The notes under the pieces: generated by a model
Told to the model about the DNA's origin: nothing
The model's database searches: none
Seen by the model: the letters and a program-made list of their open reading frames with translations, nothing else
Made by a program: the position numbers and the translations under genes
Assembly (NCBI RefSeq): GCF_019933155.2
Contig: NZ_CP082944.1
Span: 1,366,001-1,430,000 of the forward strand
DNA: 64,000 nucleotides
Source of the DNA: Metabacillus dongyingensis
Lineage (GTDB): Bacteria; Bacillota; Bacilli; Bacillales; Bacillaceae
Direction: 5' to 3'
In this document: one piece after another, positions 16,991 through 25,596 of the stretch
How the letters are laid out: the number at the start of each line of letters is the position of its first letter
Numbering within the stretch: the stretch's first letter is position 1

Positions 16991-17590
16991 TAAAAAATCA
17001 AGAAGAATCTTTATACAAGAATCGTCTGCATAGAGCAATTGACTGCCAAGGTTTTTTAAAATATGCCATTGAATACTGTCAGCTTCATTATTTTAGGGAG
17101 CAAAAATAGGTCTGTGTTCGTACTAAGGCTTATTTAATTTCTGTACTTACTGGAGAGAATCTACCCAAACCCCATAGGGAAAAACTCATCAAAAAGGTGA
17201 TTCCCGCACACTGCCAGAACAAATCTTCATGCATTTTGCTATCGCAGCATCTTCAGTCATAGGAATATGGAAACGAAGGATCTATTCTGGGTGTATTAAG
17301 CTCAGCATAAGAAATAGGAAACCCGAGATATAAAGGGAAGGCATGTTGCAATTCCTCAGGAGACGTTATTTAATTCGCTACCTGCAAATTGAGAAATCCA
17401 CACTAATAAGGCTGAATAAATAAAAAAGAGTAGGTCTAATTTTAGATGCTTCATTTAGAAGCGCCTCCAATAGTGTGGGATTAGTTATATTTGAAATATT
17501 AAGAATAGATTGACAATTATCTTCAAACATATGGTAATATAAAAAAGTGGAAATATTACAATTAAATGACAAAAAGGGGGAATTTTACTA
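16991..17590. other. 600-bp region without a supported gene
   Basis: No frame with a ribosome site or recognisable product is seen on either strand. Its right edge holds the promoter-like TTGACA (17510-17515) with TAATAT near 17535, which probably drives the TRAP-transporter operon. The rest may be decayed coding sequence continuing from the frameshifted gene to the left. Confidence 0.5.
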
Positions 17591-18571
17591 GTGAGAATGA
17601 GTAAAAGTTTATTTGTAGTGATGCTGCTTGCTCTTATCATGATTATTTCTGCATGTGGCGGAAACGATGCAACATCGGGTTCCGGCGGTGGCTCTGGGCC
17701 AAAAACGCTGCGGATTTTAACAGGCGGAACGGGTGGTACATATTACCCTCTTGGCGGATCGTTTGGAGATATTATTACTGATAGCACAGATTACAAGGCA
17801 ACTGTTCAGTCATCAGGAGCTTCTGTAGAAAACATGCAAACTTTAAAAAGCGGAGACGCTGAAATAGCATTCTCTCAGACAGATATTGCGACATATGCTT
17901 TAAAAGGGGAAAGTATGTTTAAAGATAACAAGATTGATAACGTGCTTGGACTTGGCACGCTATATAACGAAACAGTTCAATTAATTACTACGGAAAAAAG
18001 CGGAATTAAATCTGTTGCAGATCTAAAAGGAAAAAAGGTTTCCGTTGGAGCGATCGGTTCCGGTGCTTATCTAAATGCTACTCAAGTTCTTGAAGTTCAT
18101 GGTTTGACAGTGGATGATATTCAGGCACAAAATCTGTCATTTGATGAGTCAACAGAAGGAATTCAAGGCGGAAGCATTGATGCAGCATTTGTAACAGCCG
18201 GAACACCGACTGCGGCAGTTGAAACCCTTTCAGCTCAAAACGAAGTCGTTGTTGTTCCTCTTGAAGCTGACAAAGTGAAAGAGCTTATCGAAAAATATCC
18301 TTTCTACTCAGAGGAGGTTATTCCAAACGGCACATACAAGATTGGTGAAGACGTTCATACAGTAGCTGTTAAAGCGATGCTTGTTGTTCAAGATGAGCTT
18401 GATGAGAATCTCGTATATGACATCACAAAATCAATTTTTGAAAACACAGATAAAATCGCTCATGCAAAAGGAAAATTAATCAAAGCAGATACTGCACTTG
18501 AAGGAATCGGTGACTTAAAGCTGCATCCGGGTGCAGAGAAATATTTCAAAGAAAAAGGCGTATTGAAATAA
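17591..18571 (+). CDS. TAXI-family TRAP transporter solute-binding lipoprotein
   Basis: A 326-residue TAXI-type binding protein. A lipobox (ISAC) ends the signal sequence, followed by a Gly/Ser linker. The family start 'LRILTGGTGGTYYPLGG' and 'SGASVENMQTLKSGDAEIAFSQTD' are clear. It captures a carboxylate-type ligand outside the cell for the fused permease encoded two genes downstream. The GTG start is about nine bases after AAAGGGGGA. Substrate unknown; glutamate is often suggested for the family. Confidence 0.93.
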   Translation: MRMSKSLFVVMLLALIMIISACGGNDATSGSGGGSGPKTLRILTGGTGGTYYPLGGSFGDIITDSTDYKATVQSSGASVENMQTLKSGDAEIAFSQTDIATYALKGESMFKDNKIDNVLGLGTLYNETVQLITTEKSGIKSVADLKGKKVSVGAIGSGAYLNATQVLEVHGLTVDDIQAQNLSFDESTEGIQGGSIDAAFVTAGTPTAAVETLSAQNEVVVVPLEADKVKELIEKYPFYSEEVIPNGTYKIGEDVHTVAVKAMLVVQDELDENLVYDITKSIFENTDKIAHAKGKLIKADTALEGIGDLKLHPGAEKYFKEKGVLK

Positions 18572-18633
18572 TGGTTTAAGGGATAGGCCGCAGCGAAACT
18601 GCGGTCTATCGCTTAATTTTGGAGGAAAGTGGG

Positions 18634-19143
18634 ATGAAAAAAAAGCTAATATACGTTTTCATGCTTTTCATCACTATTCTTTTCATCCTTTTTATCCCGT
18701 TTAAGAATACCGTAGCTTTTCATTACGAAGACACCAGCAAATTATTGGCTTACCTATCTGTTAAAGATATGGACACTTTTCAAATAAAGTACACACATTC
18801 CATTCATCTGACAGATGTCATTGAAACGTATGAATTATCGAATAAGCAAATCAAACAAATAGAGCTTTCATATGACACGTTTGCAGTAGGCATGCCTTCA
18901 GGACCTGAGGGAGATGAGATTTTTGAGAGAAAGGGTGGCCAATATATCATGTCAAATATGAACCGGACATTCCCGTTTATTGATCTCAGCACTGGACAGG
19001 TAGTAGCCAATCATAGAGTGGTTTCTAAAGGTCAAGAATATGAATTGAAAAAGTATATAAAACCTGGTACCTGGGTCAGAATCAGCTATGAAACTATGAA
19101 TCTTTTTCAGCTTATGAGAGGAGTGAAAATGAATGAAAGATGA
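18634..19143 (+). CDS. DUF1850-family protein of a TRAP-TAXI operon
   Basis: A 169-residue protein with one N-terminal membrane segment followed by a DUF1850 domain with the diagnostic 'FQIKYTHSIHLTDVIETYE' motif. DUF1850 genes lie next to TAXI-type TRAP transporters in many bacteria, as here. The ATG at 18634 follows TTGGAGGAA; a slightly upstream ATG would precede that site. The 3' end overlaps the permease start by 11 bases, suggesting translational coupling. Confidence 0.85.
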   Translation: MKKKLIYVFMLFITILFILFIPFKNTVAFHYEDTSKLLAYLSVKDMDTFQIKYTHSIHLTDVIETYELSNKQIKQIELSYDTFAVGMPSGPEGDEIFERKGGQYIMSNMNRTFPFIDLSTGQVVANHRVVSKGQEYELKKYIKPGTWVRISYETMNLFQLMRGVKMNER

Positions 19144-21100
19144 AGAAGTTAAATTTTTATCACTTGAAGAACAACAGGAAATTCTTGAAAAGTACGATCC
19201 GGAAGCTGCAACAAGAAAGCTCACAGGAATCATGGGATGGATTGCTTTCCTCGGTTTGCTCTCATTCTCCATTTTTCAATTGTACACAGCTATTTTTTCC
19301 GTTTTTACTGCTCAAATTCAGCGTTCCGTTCATTTAGGATTTGCATTGGCGCTAATTTTTCTATTATTCCCTTTAAGTAAGAAAAAGAAAGAAACTGGCA
19401 AGTGGCAAGTTGGCTGGTACGATATCGTGCTTGCTCTTCTCAGTATTGCTGTAGGTGCATATTGGCCGCTTTTTATGGAAGATATCGCAATGCGGGTTGG
19501 AATCCTAACGACAACTGACTTTGCAATTGGAATTATAGCAATTCTGCTAGTACTCGAAGCAACAAGAAGAGCAGTTGGGCTTCCTATTACCATTATTGCG
19601 GTTATTTTTATGCTTTACGGAATTTTCGGACAATATATGCCGGGATTTCTTCAGCATGGGGGCTTGAGTCTTGAGCGATTGGTACAGACAATGTTTTTCA
19701 CAACAGAAGGTATCTTAGGAACTCCGCTTGGGGTTTCGGCAACATTTATTTTCTTGTTTCTGCTATTCGGTTCGTTCTTAATTCAAACTGGTGTAGGCCA
19801 ATATTTTAATGATCTATCAGCTGTAATCGCTGGAAAAAGAGTAGGCGGACCGGCTAAAGTAGCTATTTTTTCAAGTGCCCTGCAAGGCACAATAAGCGGA
19901 AGCTCAGTTGCGAACGTTGTAACCTCTGGGGCATTCACCATTCCTATGATGAAAAAATTAGGATATAAAAAGGATTTTGCGGGTGCTGTTGAAGCCGCAT
20001 CTTCAACTGGTGGACAATTAATGCCGCCAATCATGGGAGCCGCTGCTTTCTTGATGGTCGAGTTTATTGGAAATGGCATCACTTACTGGGACATTGCAAA
20101 GGCTGCAGCTATTCCAGCTATCCTTTATTTCACTGGCATCTGGATCATGACACATTTTGAAGCGAAACGATTAGGACTGCGGGGACTAACAGAAGAAGAA
20201 ATGCCTAATCGTAAAGAAGTCGCGAAGAAAATCTACCTTTTGCTTCCGATTTTAGCGATTATCATCTTGTTAATGACAGGTATTCCAGTTATGCATGCTG
20301 CACTTTATTCCATTTTAATCGCCATCGTAGCCGGATTTATAAATAAAGAAACAAGAATGGGTCCCAAAGCTATCATTTTAGCATTGGTAGATGGGGCGAG
20401 AACAGCTTTGTCTGTAGCGGCGGCCACTGCAGCTGCTGGTATTATTGTTGGGATAGTAACGAAAACAGGACTTGGGCTAACATTGGCAAATGGATTAATT
20501 GACCTTGCACAGGGCTACATTATTCCAACGCTGATTTTCACAATGATCGCATCTTTAATCTTGGGAATGGGATCACCAACAACGGCAAACTATGTCATCA
20601 CATCAACCATAGCAGCTCCTGTTATCATTTTCCTGGGCTATCCGGATTTAGCTGCACATCTCTTTGTTTTCTATTTTGGAATCATTGCGGATATTACACC
20701 GCCGGTGGCACTTGCAGCTTTTGCTGCTGCTGGAGTATCCGGAGGAGAGCCTATTCGTACAGGGATACAATCGTCGAAGCTTGCTATCGCAGCATTTATC
20801 ATTCCATACATCTTTGTTCTTTCTCCAGAAATGCTATTAATCGATACAACAGTCCCAGAAGTCATTTGGGTTGTATTTACAGCTGTGACGGGAATGATTG
20901 CAATTGGAGCTGGAATCATAGGCTATTGGATGAGACCTATGAACTGGATAGAACGAGTACTGGCTATCATTGCAGGCTTGCTTTTAATCTATCCAGAGGG
21001 AATTTCAGATGTTGCCGGTCTAATTATGTTTGCAGGATTGTTTGCTGCACAGTTCTTTATGAATAGAGATAAAGATCAGAAAATCGTACAGCAGGCATAA
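19133..21100 (+). CDS. TRAP transporter fused permease (DctQM, 4TM/12TM)
   Basis: A 655-residue membrane protein that fuses the small and large TRAP permease subunits. It is hydrophobic almost throughout, with an acidic cytoplasmic N-terminus. The large-subunit motif region 'GTISGSSVANVVTSGAFTIPMM' and 'EAASSTGGQLMPPIMGAAAF' is typical for TAXI-associated permeases. It works with the binding protein at 17591 to import a carboxylate using an ion gradient. A terminator follows. Confidence 0.93.
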   Translation: MKDEEVKFLSLEEQQEILEKYDPEAATRKLTGIMGWIAFLGLLSFSIFQLYTAIFSVFTAQIQRSVHLGFALALIFLLFPLSKKKKETGKWQVGWYDIVLALLSIAVGAYWPLFMEDIAMRVGILTTTDFAIGIIAILLVLEATRRAVGLPITIIAVIFMLYGIFGQYMPGFLQHGGLSLERLVQTMFFTTEGILGTPLGVSATFIFLFLLFGSFLIQTGVGQYFNDLSAVIAGKRVGGPAKVAIFSSALQGTISGSSVANVVTSGAFTIPMMKKLGYKKDFAGAVEAASSTGGQLMPPIMGAAAFLMVEFIGNGITYWDIAKAAAIPAILYFTGIWIMTHFEAKRLGLRGLTEEEMPNRKEVAKKIYLLLPILAIIILLMTGIPVMHAALYSILIAIVAGFINKETRMGPKAIILALVDGARTALSVAAATAAAGIIVGIVTKTGLGLTLANGLIDLAQGYIIPTLIFTMIASLILGMGSPTTANYVITSTIAAPVIIFLGYPDLAAHLFVFYFGIIADITPPVALAAFAAAGVSGGEPIRTGIQSSKLAIAAFIIPYIFVLSPEMLLIDTTVPEVIWVVFTAVTGMIAIGAGIIGYWMRPMNWIERVLAIIAGLLLIYPEGISDVAGLIMFAGLFAAQFFMNRDKDQKIVQQA

Positions 21101-21111
21101 TTACCTGATGA

Positions 21112-21145
21112 AGCATGAAAATCAACTTGATTTTCATGCTTTTTG
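21112..21145 (+). terminator. Terminator of the TRAP operon
   Basis: AGCATGAAAATCA pairs perfectly with TGATTTTCATGCT, with a three-base loop and a following T run. Confidence 0.85.
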
Positions 21146-21519
21146 TAAACATCAAACTCAGACGATATCTAGGTATTTCGTCGATTATTGTCCGGGAAAT
21201 GAGTCGAATGGAATTATTGATTTTATGGTAAAATATTCTTTATATTCCAATGATTGATCTTTCGGTCACTCCCTGATCTTGCAAAATCTAAGGCCTGAAC
21301 AACTTTTTGCTTGAATCGCTTCTTTCAGCGGTGCTTTACCGATAAAACAATACGGATACGCATAATCCGAATAGATTTAACCGTCATCTTTGTTCCTTCA
21401 CCATGTGATAAGCCTATTGTAGCAGACAAAAAGAAGCGGAGAAGAGCACGAATAATTTTTATTGACATTGCGTACGCAGCCTCATATAATAGAGTTTGTC
21501 AGCAACACCTACATACTGC
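21146..21519. other. Intergenic region upstream of tRNA-Val
   Basis: No gene is supported. It contains the element CGGTGCTTTACCG (21329-21341), repeated on the other side of the tRNA gene at 21649-21661, and the tRNA promoter. Confidence 0.5.
21462..21490 (+). promoter_or_regulatory. Consensus promoter of tRNA-Val
   Basis: TTGACA (21462-21467) and TATAAT (21485-21490) are both perfect and 17 bp apart, as expected for a strong stable-RNA promoter. Confidence 0.9.
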
Positions 21520-21591
21520 GACTTGTTAGCTCAGTGGGAGAGCACTTCCTTGACAGGGAAGGGGTCGGGGGTTCGAATCCCTCACAGGTCA
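21520..21591 (+). tRNA. tRNA-Val, anticodon GAC
   Basis: A full cloverleaf can be drawn: acceptor GACTTGT/ACAGGTC, D arm GCTC/GAGC, anticodon stem CTTCC/GGAAG with loop TTGACAG (anticodon GAC), and T arm with GTTCGAAT. The 3' CCA is not encoded; the discriminator A is followed by TATACC. The 3' half is duplicated at 33952, 35638 and 44628, so the gene is the attachment site for integrated islands. Confidence 0.93.
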
Positions 21592-21599
21592 TATACCTA
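21546..21599 (+). repeat. Attachment-site core, copy 1 (in tRNA-Val)
   Basis: The 54-bp core runs from the anticodon stem through the tRNA end to ATACCTA. It is identical to copy 2 (33952-34005), which together bound the capsid-encoding island. Homology stops sharply at both ends. Confidence 0.9.
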
Positions 21600-21708
21600 G
21601 TCGTATCAAGGGTTTCAAACGCTTTGAAATCGTATAAAATGTTGTGGTCGGTGCTTTACCGTCATGACTATTTTTGAACCACTTCTCAAATTATTGGGGG
21701 TGGTTTTT

Positions 21709-22575
21709 TTGTTGTTGAAATTTGCAGTTCAAGACTTTATTGATGATAGGGAATATAAGAATGTTACCTCAAGCACGTTAGAAGGTTACAGAATTATGTT
21801 GAAGCAGTTTGAAGAATACTGTTCTTCGCAAGAATTATTGAACGTTGAAGATATTACTGCAATCACTATTAAGAAATACATCATCTTCTGTCAAAAGCGT
21901 GGGAATAATGCCACCACTACTAATTCAAAGCTTCAACGTATTCGGGCCTTGTTAAATTACATGGTGGAATGTGAAGTTATCGAAAAAAATCCAGCCAAGA
22001 AGATTCAAAAGGCAAGAGAAGATACACGCATAGATGTATTCACCGATTATCACATCAAACAAATGCTGAACTATTATAGGAGAATTAAACAACGTGAGAA
22101 AGCTTTCTATGCGTACAGGGACTATCAAATAATAGTGACGCTGATAGGGACAGGTTTGAGATTATCAGAATTATGTTCCTTGAAATGGTCTGATATTAAC
22201 TTTGAACAACAAACCATGTCAATCTTCGGTAAAAACCGTAAACGAGAAACTATTCCAGTAACTGAAAAATGTATGAAAGAACTAGCTGCTTATAAGGTTT
22301 ATTGCCAACAAGTGTTTAACGCCAAATTGAGTGAATTTGTCTTTACCAACAAAGATAATCAAATATTGACACCAAACGCAGTTCAAAACGTGTTCAAACG
22401 CCTTTCAAAGATAATGAATTTTCGTGATGTGCGTTTGTCTAGCCATACATTCAGACACACATTCTGCCAAAGGTGTATTCAATCAGGTATGAGTACTTTT
22501 GCAGTTCAACGGCTAATGCGACATTCTTCAATAATTGTTACGGAACGCTATGCAGCTATGTGGGGAATGACCTGA
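21709..22575 (+). CDS. Tyrosine recombinase (integrase) of the capsid island
   Basis: About 288 residues. An N-terminal SAM-like core-binding domain (roughly 5-90) precedes the catalytic domain with the first Arg in TGLRLSELCSLKW, HTFRHTF as the H-x-x-R box, a following His in MRHSS, and the Tyr nucleophile in ERYAAM near the C-terminus. It lies beside the tRNA-Val attachment site and reads into the island, the usual site-specific integrase position. GGGGGTGG (21695-21702) points to one of three consecutive TTG codons from 21709 as start. Confidence 0.9.
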   Translation: MLLKFAVQDFIDDREYKNVTSSTLEGYRIMLKQFEEYCSSQELLNVEDITAITIKKYIIFCQKRGNNATTTNSKLQRIRALLNYMVECEVIEKNPAKKIQKAREDTRIDVFTDYHIKQMLNYYRRIKQREKAFYAYRDYQIIVTLIGTGLRLSELCSLKWSDINFEQQTMSIFGKNRKRETIPVTEKCMKELAAYKVYCQQVFNAKLSEFVFTNKDNQILTPNAVQNVFKRLSKIMNFRDVRLSSHTFRHTFCQRCIQSGMSTFAVQRLMRHSSIIVTERYAAMWGMT

Positions 22576-22669
22576 AGGAACAGAACGATAGATTTAACCC
22601 GCTAAATTCAATAGATATATAGTTATATGTTTTTATGGATTGTAATTATATCAGAAAGGATGTTTTGCA

Positions 22670-22867
22670 ATGGTGCAGGAACAACTACCAAACATTGATG
22701 AAATGAAGGCTGAAGATGCAATTTTATGGTACTTGAAAGAGATAAACGAAGTGTACAGCACGAAGCACAGGGTTGCAGGAACTTTTTCAGATGATTACAA
22801 GTCAGCACTTCTTGCCTGGAAAAAAGAATTGAATCTGAAATGTAACGTTATCAGGCAGCAGTTTTAA
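22670..22867 (+). CDS. Small island protein, function unknown
   Basis: A 65-residue acidic-to-neutral protein starting MVQEQLPNIDEMKAED, predicted helical, with no recognisable domain. GAAAGGATG stands upstream of the ATG. It sits between integrase and the replication-type gene, where phage and satellite elements often keep small excision or regulatory genes, but there is no clear helix-turn-helix. A hairpin (22880-22904) follows. Confidence 0.5.
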   Translation: MVQEQLPNIDEMKAEDAILWYLKEINEVYSTKHRVAGTFSDDYKSALLAWKKELNLKCNVIRQQF

Positions 22868-22879
22868 GCAAAAGAAAAA

Positions 22880-22904
22880 GGAAGTGTGCTACGAACACGC
22901 TTCC
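22880..22904 (+). terminator. Stem-loop after the 65-residue gene
   Basis: GGAAGTGTG pairs with CACGCTTCC (one G-T) around a seven-base loop. The following T tract is weak, so it is a possible terminator or structural element ahead of the replication-type gene. Confidence 0.4.
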
Positions 22905-23094
22905 CTAAAACATACATATATACGTTTAACCGTACAGCAGTAAAGATTCCGCACTACCAAATACAGAAAACTGAATAGCCGTACAATTACTTTCATTTTA
23001 TCGAAAAAATTCGATGTGTGCAAGCTTCTTCAGTGATGCCTTTTTTCTGAAAGCAAGGTGCGGTTGTTCTGTATAAAGACTGGGGAAAGCAACC

Positions 23095-23892
23095 ATGCAA
23101 TCAGGTAACATTGCCAACTATAAAGAACTTTCAAACTTCAGGGATATTAATGATTTTAACAACCACTTTGAACAGTGGATGCTTGATGTTAAGAAGCAAT
23201 TTACAAAGTCAGAACTAGTCGCACTCAAAAGGCTTATTCGTTTTTCCGCAAAGGTTGCTGGTGTTTGCAATGCAAAGATAGGTACAATCACTAAAGCTAC
23301 ACACGAACTTGACGGTCTTGGTATCAGCCGTAGCACGTTCAAACGTATGGTGTCTAAAGCAAAGGATTTAGGCCTATTAACAGTGCATGAGACTGTACGT
23401 AAGAACGGCAGTAAATCCAGCAATGTTTACGTGTTTAACCGTTTCCAAGTTTCTTCAATACCAGCTTCTGAACCATCCAATGTTGAAAAATTGAACCAAC
23501 CACAAACAGACAACCTTCTTCAAACTACCAAACAAGATATTAAAGATATACGTAAGGACGAACTGATTCTTTCGCAAAAGGAAGAATTGAATTTAGATGC
23601 TACCTTCACAAGTGAAAAAGTTCCCGCTGCCTTCACTGACTTTGTAAAGTGCTTCTACAATGATGCGAAAGTGATTGAAGAATACTATAAGCTTGTTACT
23701 ATTTCAGCCAGGAAGCACAAAGTCATAGAAGGCATCACAGACATCGCTATCAAGGCGTTTAAGGCTTTGGTACGCAAGGTGAAGTTCAGCACCGTAACAA
23801 GCACTTATGGCTTGTATTGGGGCATTCTGAATAAGAAGTTTAAAGCTGTCCATCTGAAGGAAATGTTTAATACATGGTGGGAAAGAGTGTAA
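23095..23892 (+). CDS. Winged-helix, replication-initiator-like protein
   Basis: A 265-residue protein with an N-terminal helical region and a winged-helix segment (about 50-115: 'TITKATHELDGLGISRSTFKRMVSKAKDLGLLTVHETVRKNG'), followed by a polar linker and a C-terminal helical domain ending in TWWERV. This two-domain layout recalls replication initiators or helper proteins of Gram-positive mobile elements, and similar helix-turn-helix proteins recur in Bacillus islands. The exact activity is inferred. GGGGAAAG lies upstream of the ATG. Confidence 0.6.
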   Translation: MQSGNIANYKELSNFRDINDFNNHFEQWMLDVKKQFTKSELVALKRLIRFSAKVAGVCNAKIGTITKATHELDGLGISRSTFKRMVSKAKDLGLLTVHETVRKNGSKSSNVYVFNRFQVSSIPASEPSNVEKLNQPQTDNLLQTTKQDIKDIRKDELILSQKEELNLDATFTSEKVPAAFTDFVKCFYNDAKVIEEYYKLVTISARKHKVIEGITDIAIKAFKALVRKVKFSTVTSTYGLYWGILNKKFKAVHLKEMFNTWWERV

Positions 23893-23984
23893 TGTCATAG
23901 GAAAAAAATCTCAACACTTTGAAAATTTTGGTATATAATTAAATTGAGTTATTTACTAGCATTCTTAAAAGGGGTGTCAAAAAG

Positions 23985-24434
23985 GTGAGTGAAATCAAAG
24001 TTGGGGATTTTCTGAAGGATATTAAGTTCCCTTCACAAAATATTTTCAGTGACATTATAGCTTCAGAAAAAAGTAGGCTTAATGATTCATTTAAGGATAT
24101 AAATAAAAATCGAGAACTTTTAGCCGCTAAACAACAAGCAAAAGAACAACGTGAAATTCAGCTGAATCAAATGATACAGCAGATTGTTGAAAACACCGCC
24201 TACCTTCCTGAAATGGTCGGACTGGTGCGAAAGAATAATGAAGTGAATGAAGAAATGCTGGCACTATTTCAGGAAATGACAGAAGTAATGAAAGCACAAA
24301 CACCTGAAGAAGCTGAAGGTATTATAAAAAATGTGGTTACAAAAGCAATGGAAACAAATGATGCATTGGATGCTGCTTCAGGGTTAATGAATTATGGGAA
24401 GCTTTTACTCAAGTTGATGTTTCCTGAAGGATAA
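23985..24434 (+). CDS. Helical coiled-coil island protein
   Basis: A 149-residue protein rich in Glu, Lys and Gln, with likely coiled coils at about 45-75 and 80-105. GTG start after AAAGGGG. There is no membrane segment or known motif. It lies 14 bases upstream of the DUF4145-like gene and probably shares its transcript, so the two may act together. Function unknown. Confidence 0.6.
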   Translation: MSEIKVGDFLKDIKFPSQNIFSDIIASEKSRLNDSFKDINKNRELLAAKQQAKEQREIQLNQMIQQIVENTAYLPEMVGLVRKNNEVNEEMLALFQEMTEVMKAQTPEEAEGIIKNVVTKAMETNDALDAASGLMNYGKLLLKLMFPEG

Positions 24435-24451
24435 ATAGGAAGGAGAAAGTG

Positions 24452-25126
24452 ATGGAGACAATAGAGTATGGGAGATTAGATGTTACAAATGACAATAGGG
24501 AATACACTACTAATATACGGAGATTTCCGGATTATTGTCCTATATGTAATAAAATTCAAGAACCAAAATTAGTAGATGCCTATCTGATTAGTTCTAATTT
24601 CCTTGAATTAATATTTAAGTGTACTAACCGTGATTGCAACCAGCTTTTTTTAAGTAAGTCGTATGATAATGGATATGGTTTCACTATTAGTGATAGCTTT
24701 CCTAAAACCGCTATCAAAATTAAATTCGATGAAGTGATAGAGAACCTATCACCTTTATTTGTGGAAATATATAATCAAGCAAATTCTGCTGAAGCCCTTG
24801 ATTTAAAGCACGTTGCAGGAATGGGATACAGGAAATCACTTGAATTTCTTGTGAAGGATTATCTGATAAACTTCAAAAATCACGACGAAGAAACCATTAA
24901 GAAAACATTTCTAGGTGCGTGTATAAAAAACTTTCTTTCTGACAACGTAAAACAGGTTGCTGAACGTGCAACTTGGTTAGGTAATGACGAAACGCATTAT
25001 CATAGAATATGGGAAAATAAAGACATTGAAGATTTAAAAAAGCTTATTCAACTTACAAATTATCATATCTCTTCGGAAATTGAGACTGCAAGATACCTTG
25101 AAGATATGGTCAATCCAAAACGATAG
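24452..25126 (+). CDS. DUF4145-like protein with N-terminal zinc ribbon
   Basis: A 224-residue protein. An N-terminal four-cysteine knuckle (CPIC at about 30 and CTNRDC at about 57) is followed by an all-helical domain containing 'AGMGYRKSLEFLVKDYL' and 'ATWLGNDETHYHRIW', which matches the DUF4145 pattern. DUF4145 domains are often found in restriction-type and other defence-associated proteins, so an anti-phage or regulatory role is possible but unproven. ATG 24452 follows AAGGAGA. Confidence 0.65.
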   Translation: METIEYGRLDVTNDNREYTTNIRRFPDYCPICNKIQEPKLVDAYLISSNFLELIFKCTNRDCNQLFLSKSYDNGYGFTISDSFPKTAIKIKFDEVIENLSPLFVEIYNQANSAEALDLKHVAGMGYRKSLEFLVKDYLINFKNHDEETIKKTFLGACIKNFLSDNVKQVAERATWLGNDETHYHRIWENKDIEDLKKLIQLTNYHISSEIETARYLEDMVNPKR

Positions 25127-25132
25127 TGTCTT

Positions 25133-25573
25133 TTGAAGTTTTGTGAAAAGAACCTTGACCGAATTGACGTACTAGAAAAGGTGAAGGGGTTGCTTCTGCT
25201 TCCAGCACTGGAAATGGCTACTGTAAAACAAGTTGCAGAATTTTACGGTGTTAGTCGTGCGGTAATTTCAATGCTGATAACAAACAACAAGGAAGAACTA
25301 CTTTCAGATGGATACCACACGTTAAGGGGAAAGGAACTGGTATATAAATTTAATTTGCACACCAGTTCAGGAAACGGTTATATGACTTTAGATAACGGTA
25401 TGCAGATTGCTTACGCACCAAACGGAATTTTCCCTAAACGTGCCATTTTACGTGTTGGTATGCTTTTGCGAGATTCAGAAGTTGCAAAAGAGGTACGAAC
25501 GCAATTGTTGAACATAGAAGAAAAGGCTTCTGAAATAGAAAAAAGCACCCTGATTTATCAAGGTGCTTTTTAG
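25133..25573 (+). CDS. Phage-type regulator/antirepressor-like DNA-binding protein
   Basis: A 146-residue protein with a helix-turn-helix at about 30-55 (ATVKQVAEFYGVSRAVISML), then 'HTLRGKEL' and a C-terminal block (APNGIFPKRAILRVGMLLRDSEVAKEVRTQLL) found in many phage regulators related to antirepressors. The TTG start at 25133 lacks a strong ribosome site and may be translationally coupled to the preceding gene, whose stop is seven bases upstream. The stop is inside a terminator hairpin. Confidence 0.65.
   Translation: MKFCEKNLDRIDVLEKVKGLLLLPALEMATVKQVAEFYGVSRAVISMLITNNKEELLSDGYHTLRGKELVYKFNLHTSSGNGYMTLDNGMQIAYAPNGIFPKRAILRVGMLLRDSEVAKEVRTQLLNIEEKASEIEKSTLIYQGAF
25541..25572. terminator. 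Terminator at the end of the left rightward gene block
   Basis: AAAAGCACC pairs with GGTGCTTTT. Flanking A and T runs let it act in both directions between convergent transcripts. Confidence 0.8.
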
Positions 25574-25596
25574 TTTATACAAGATTAAATCGAAAG

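Noticed and set aside
17378..17572. Minus-strand 64-codon frame
   Set aside because: It covers the likely TRAP operon promoter, has no ribosome site and no recognisable product.
21462..21677. Plus-strand 71-codon frame through the tRNA-Val gene
   Set aside because: It overlaps a clear cloverleaf and its promoter and has no ribosome site.
22880..23094. CRISPR or iteron array
   Set aside because: Only two loose CCGTACA matches and one hairpin occur; there is no regular repeat-spacer structure. I saw no CRISPR array anywhere in the window.
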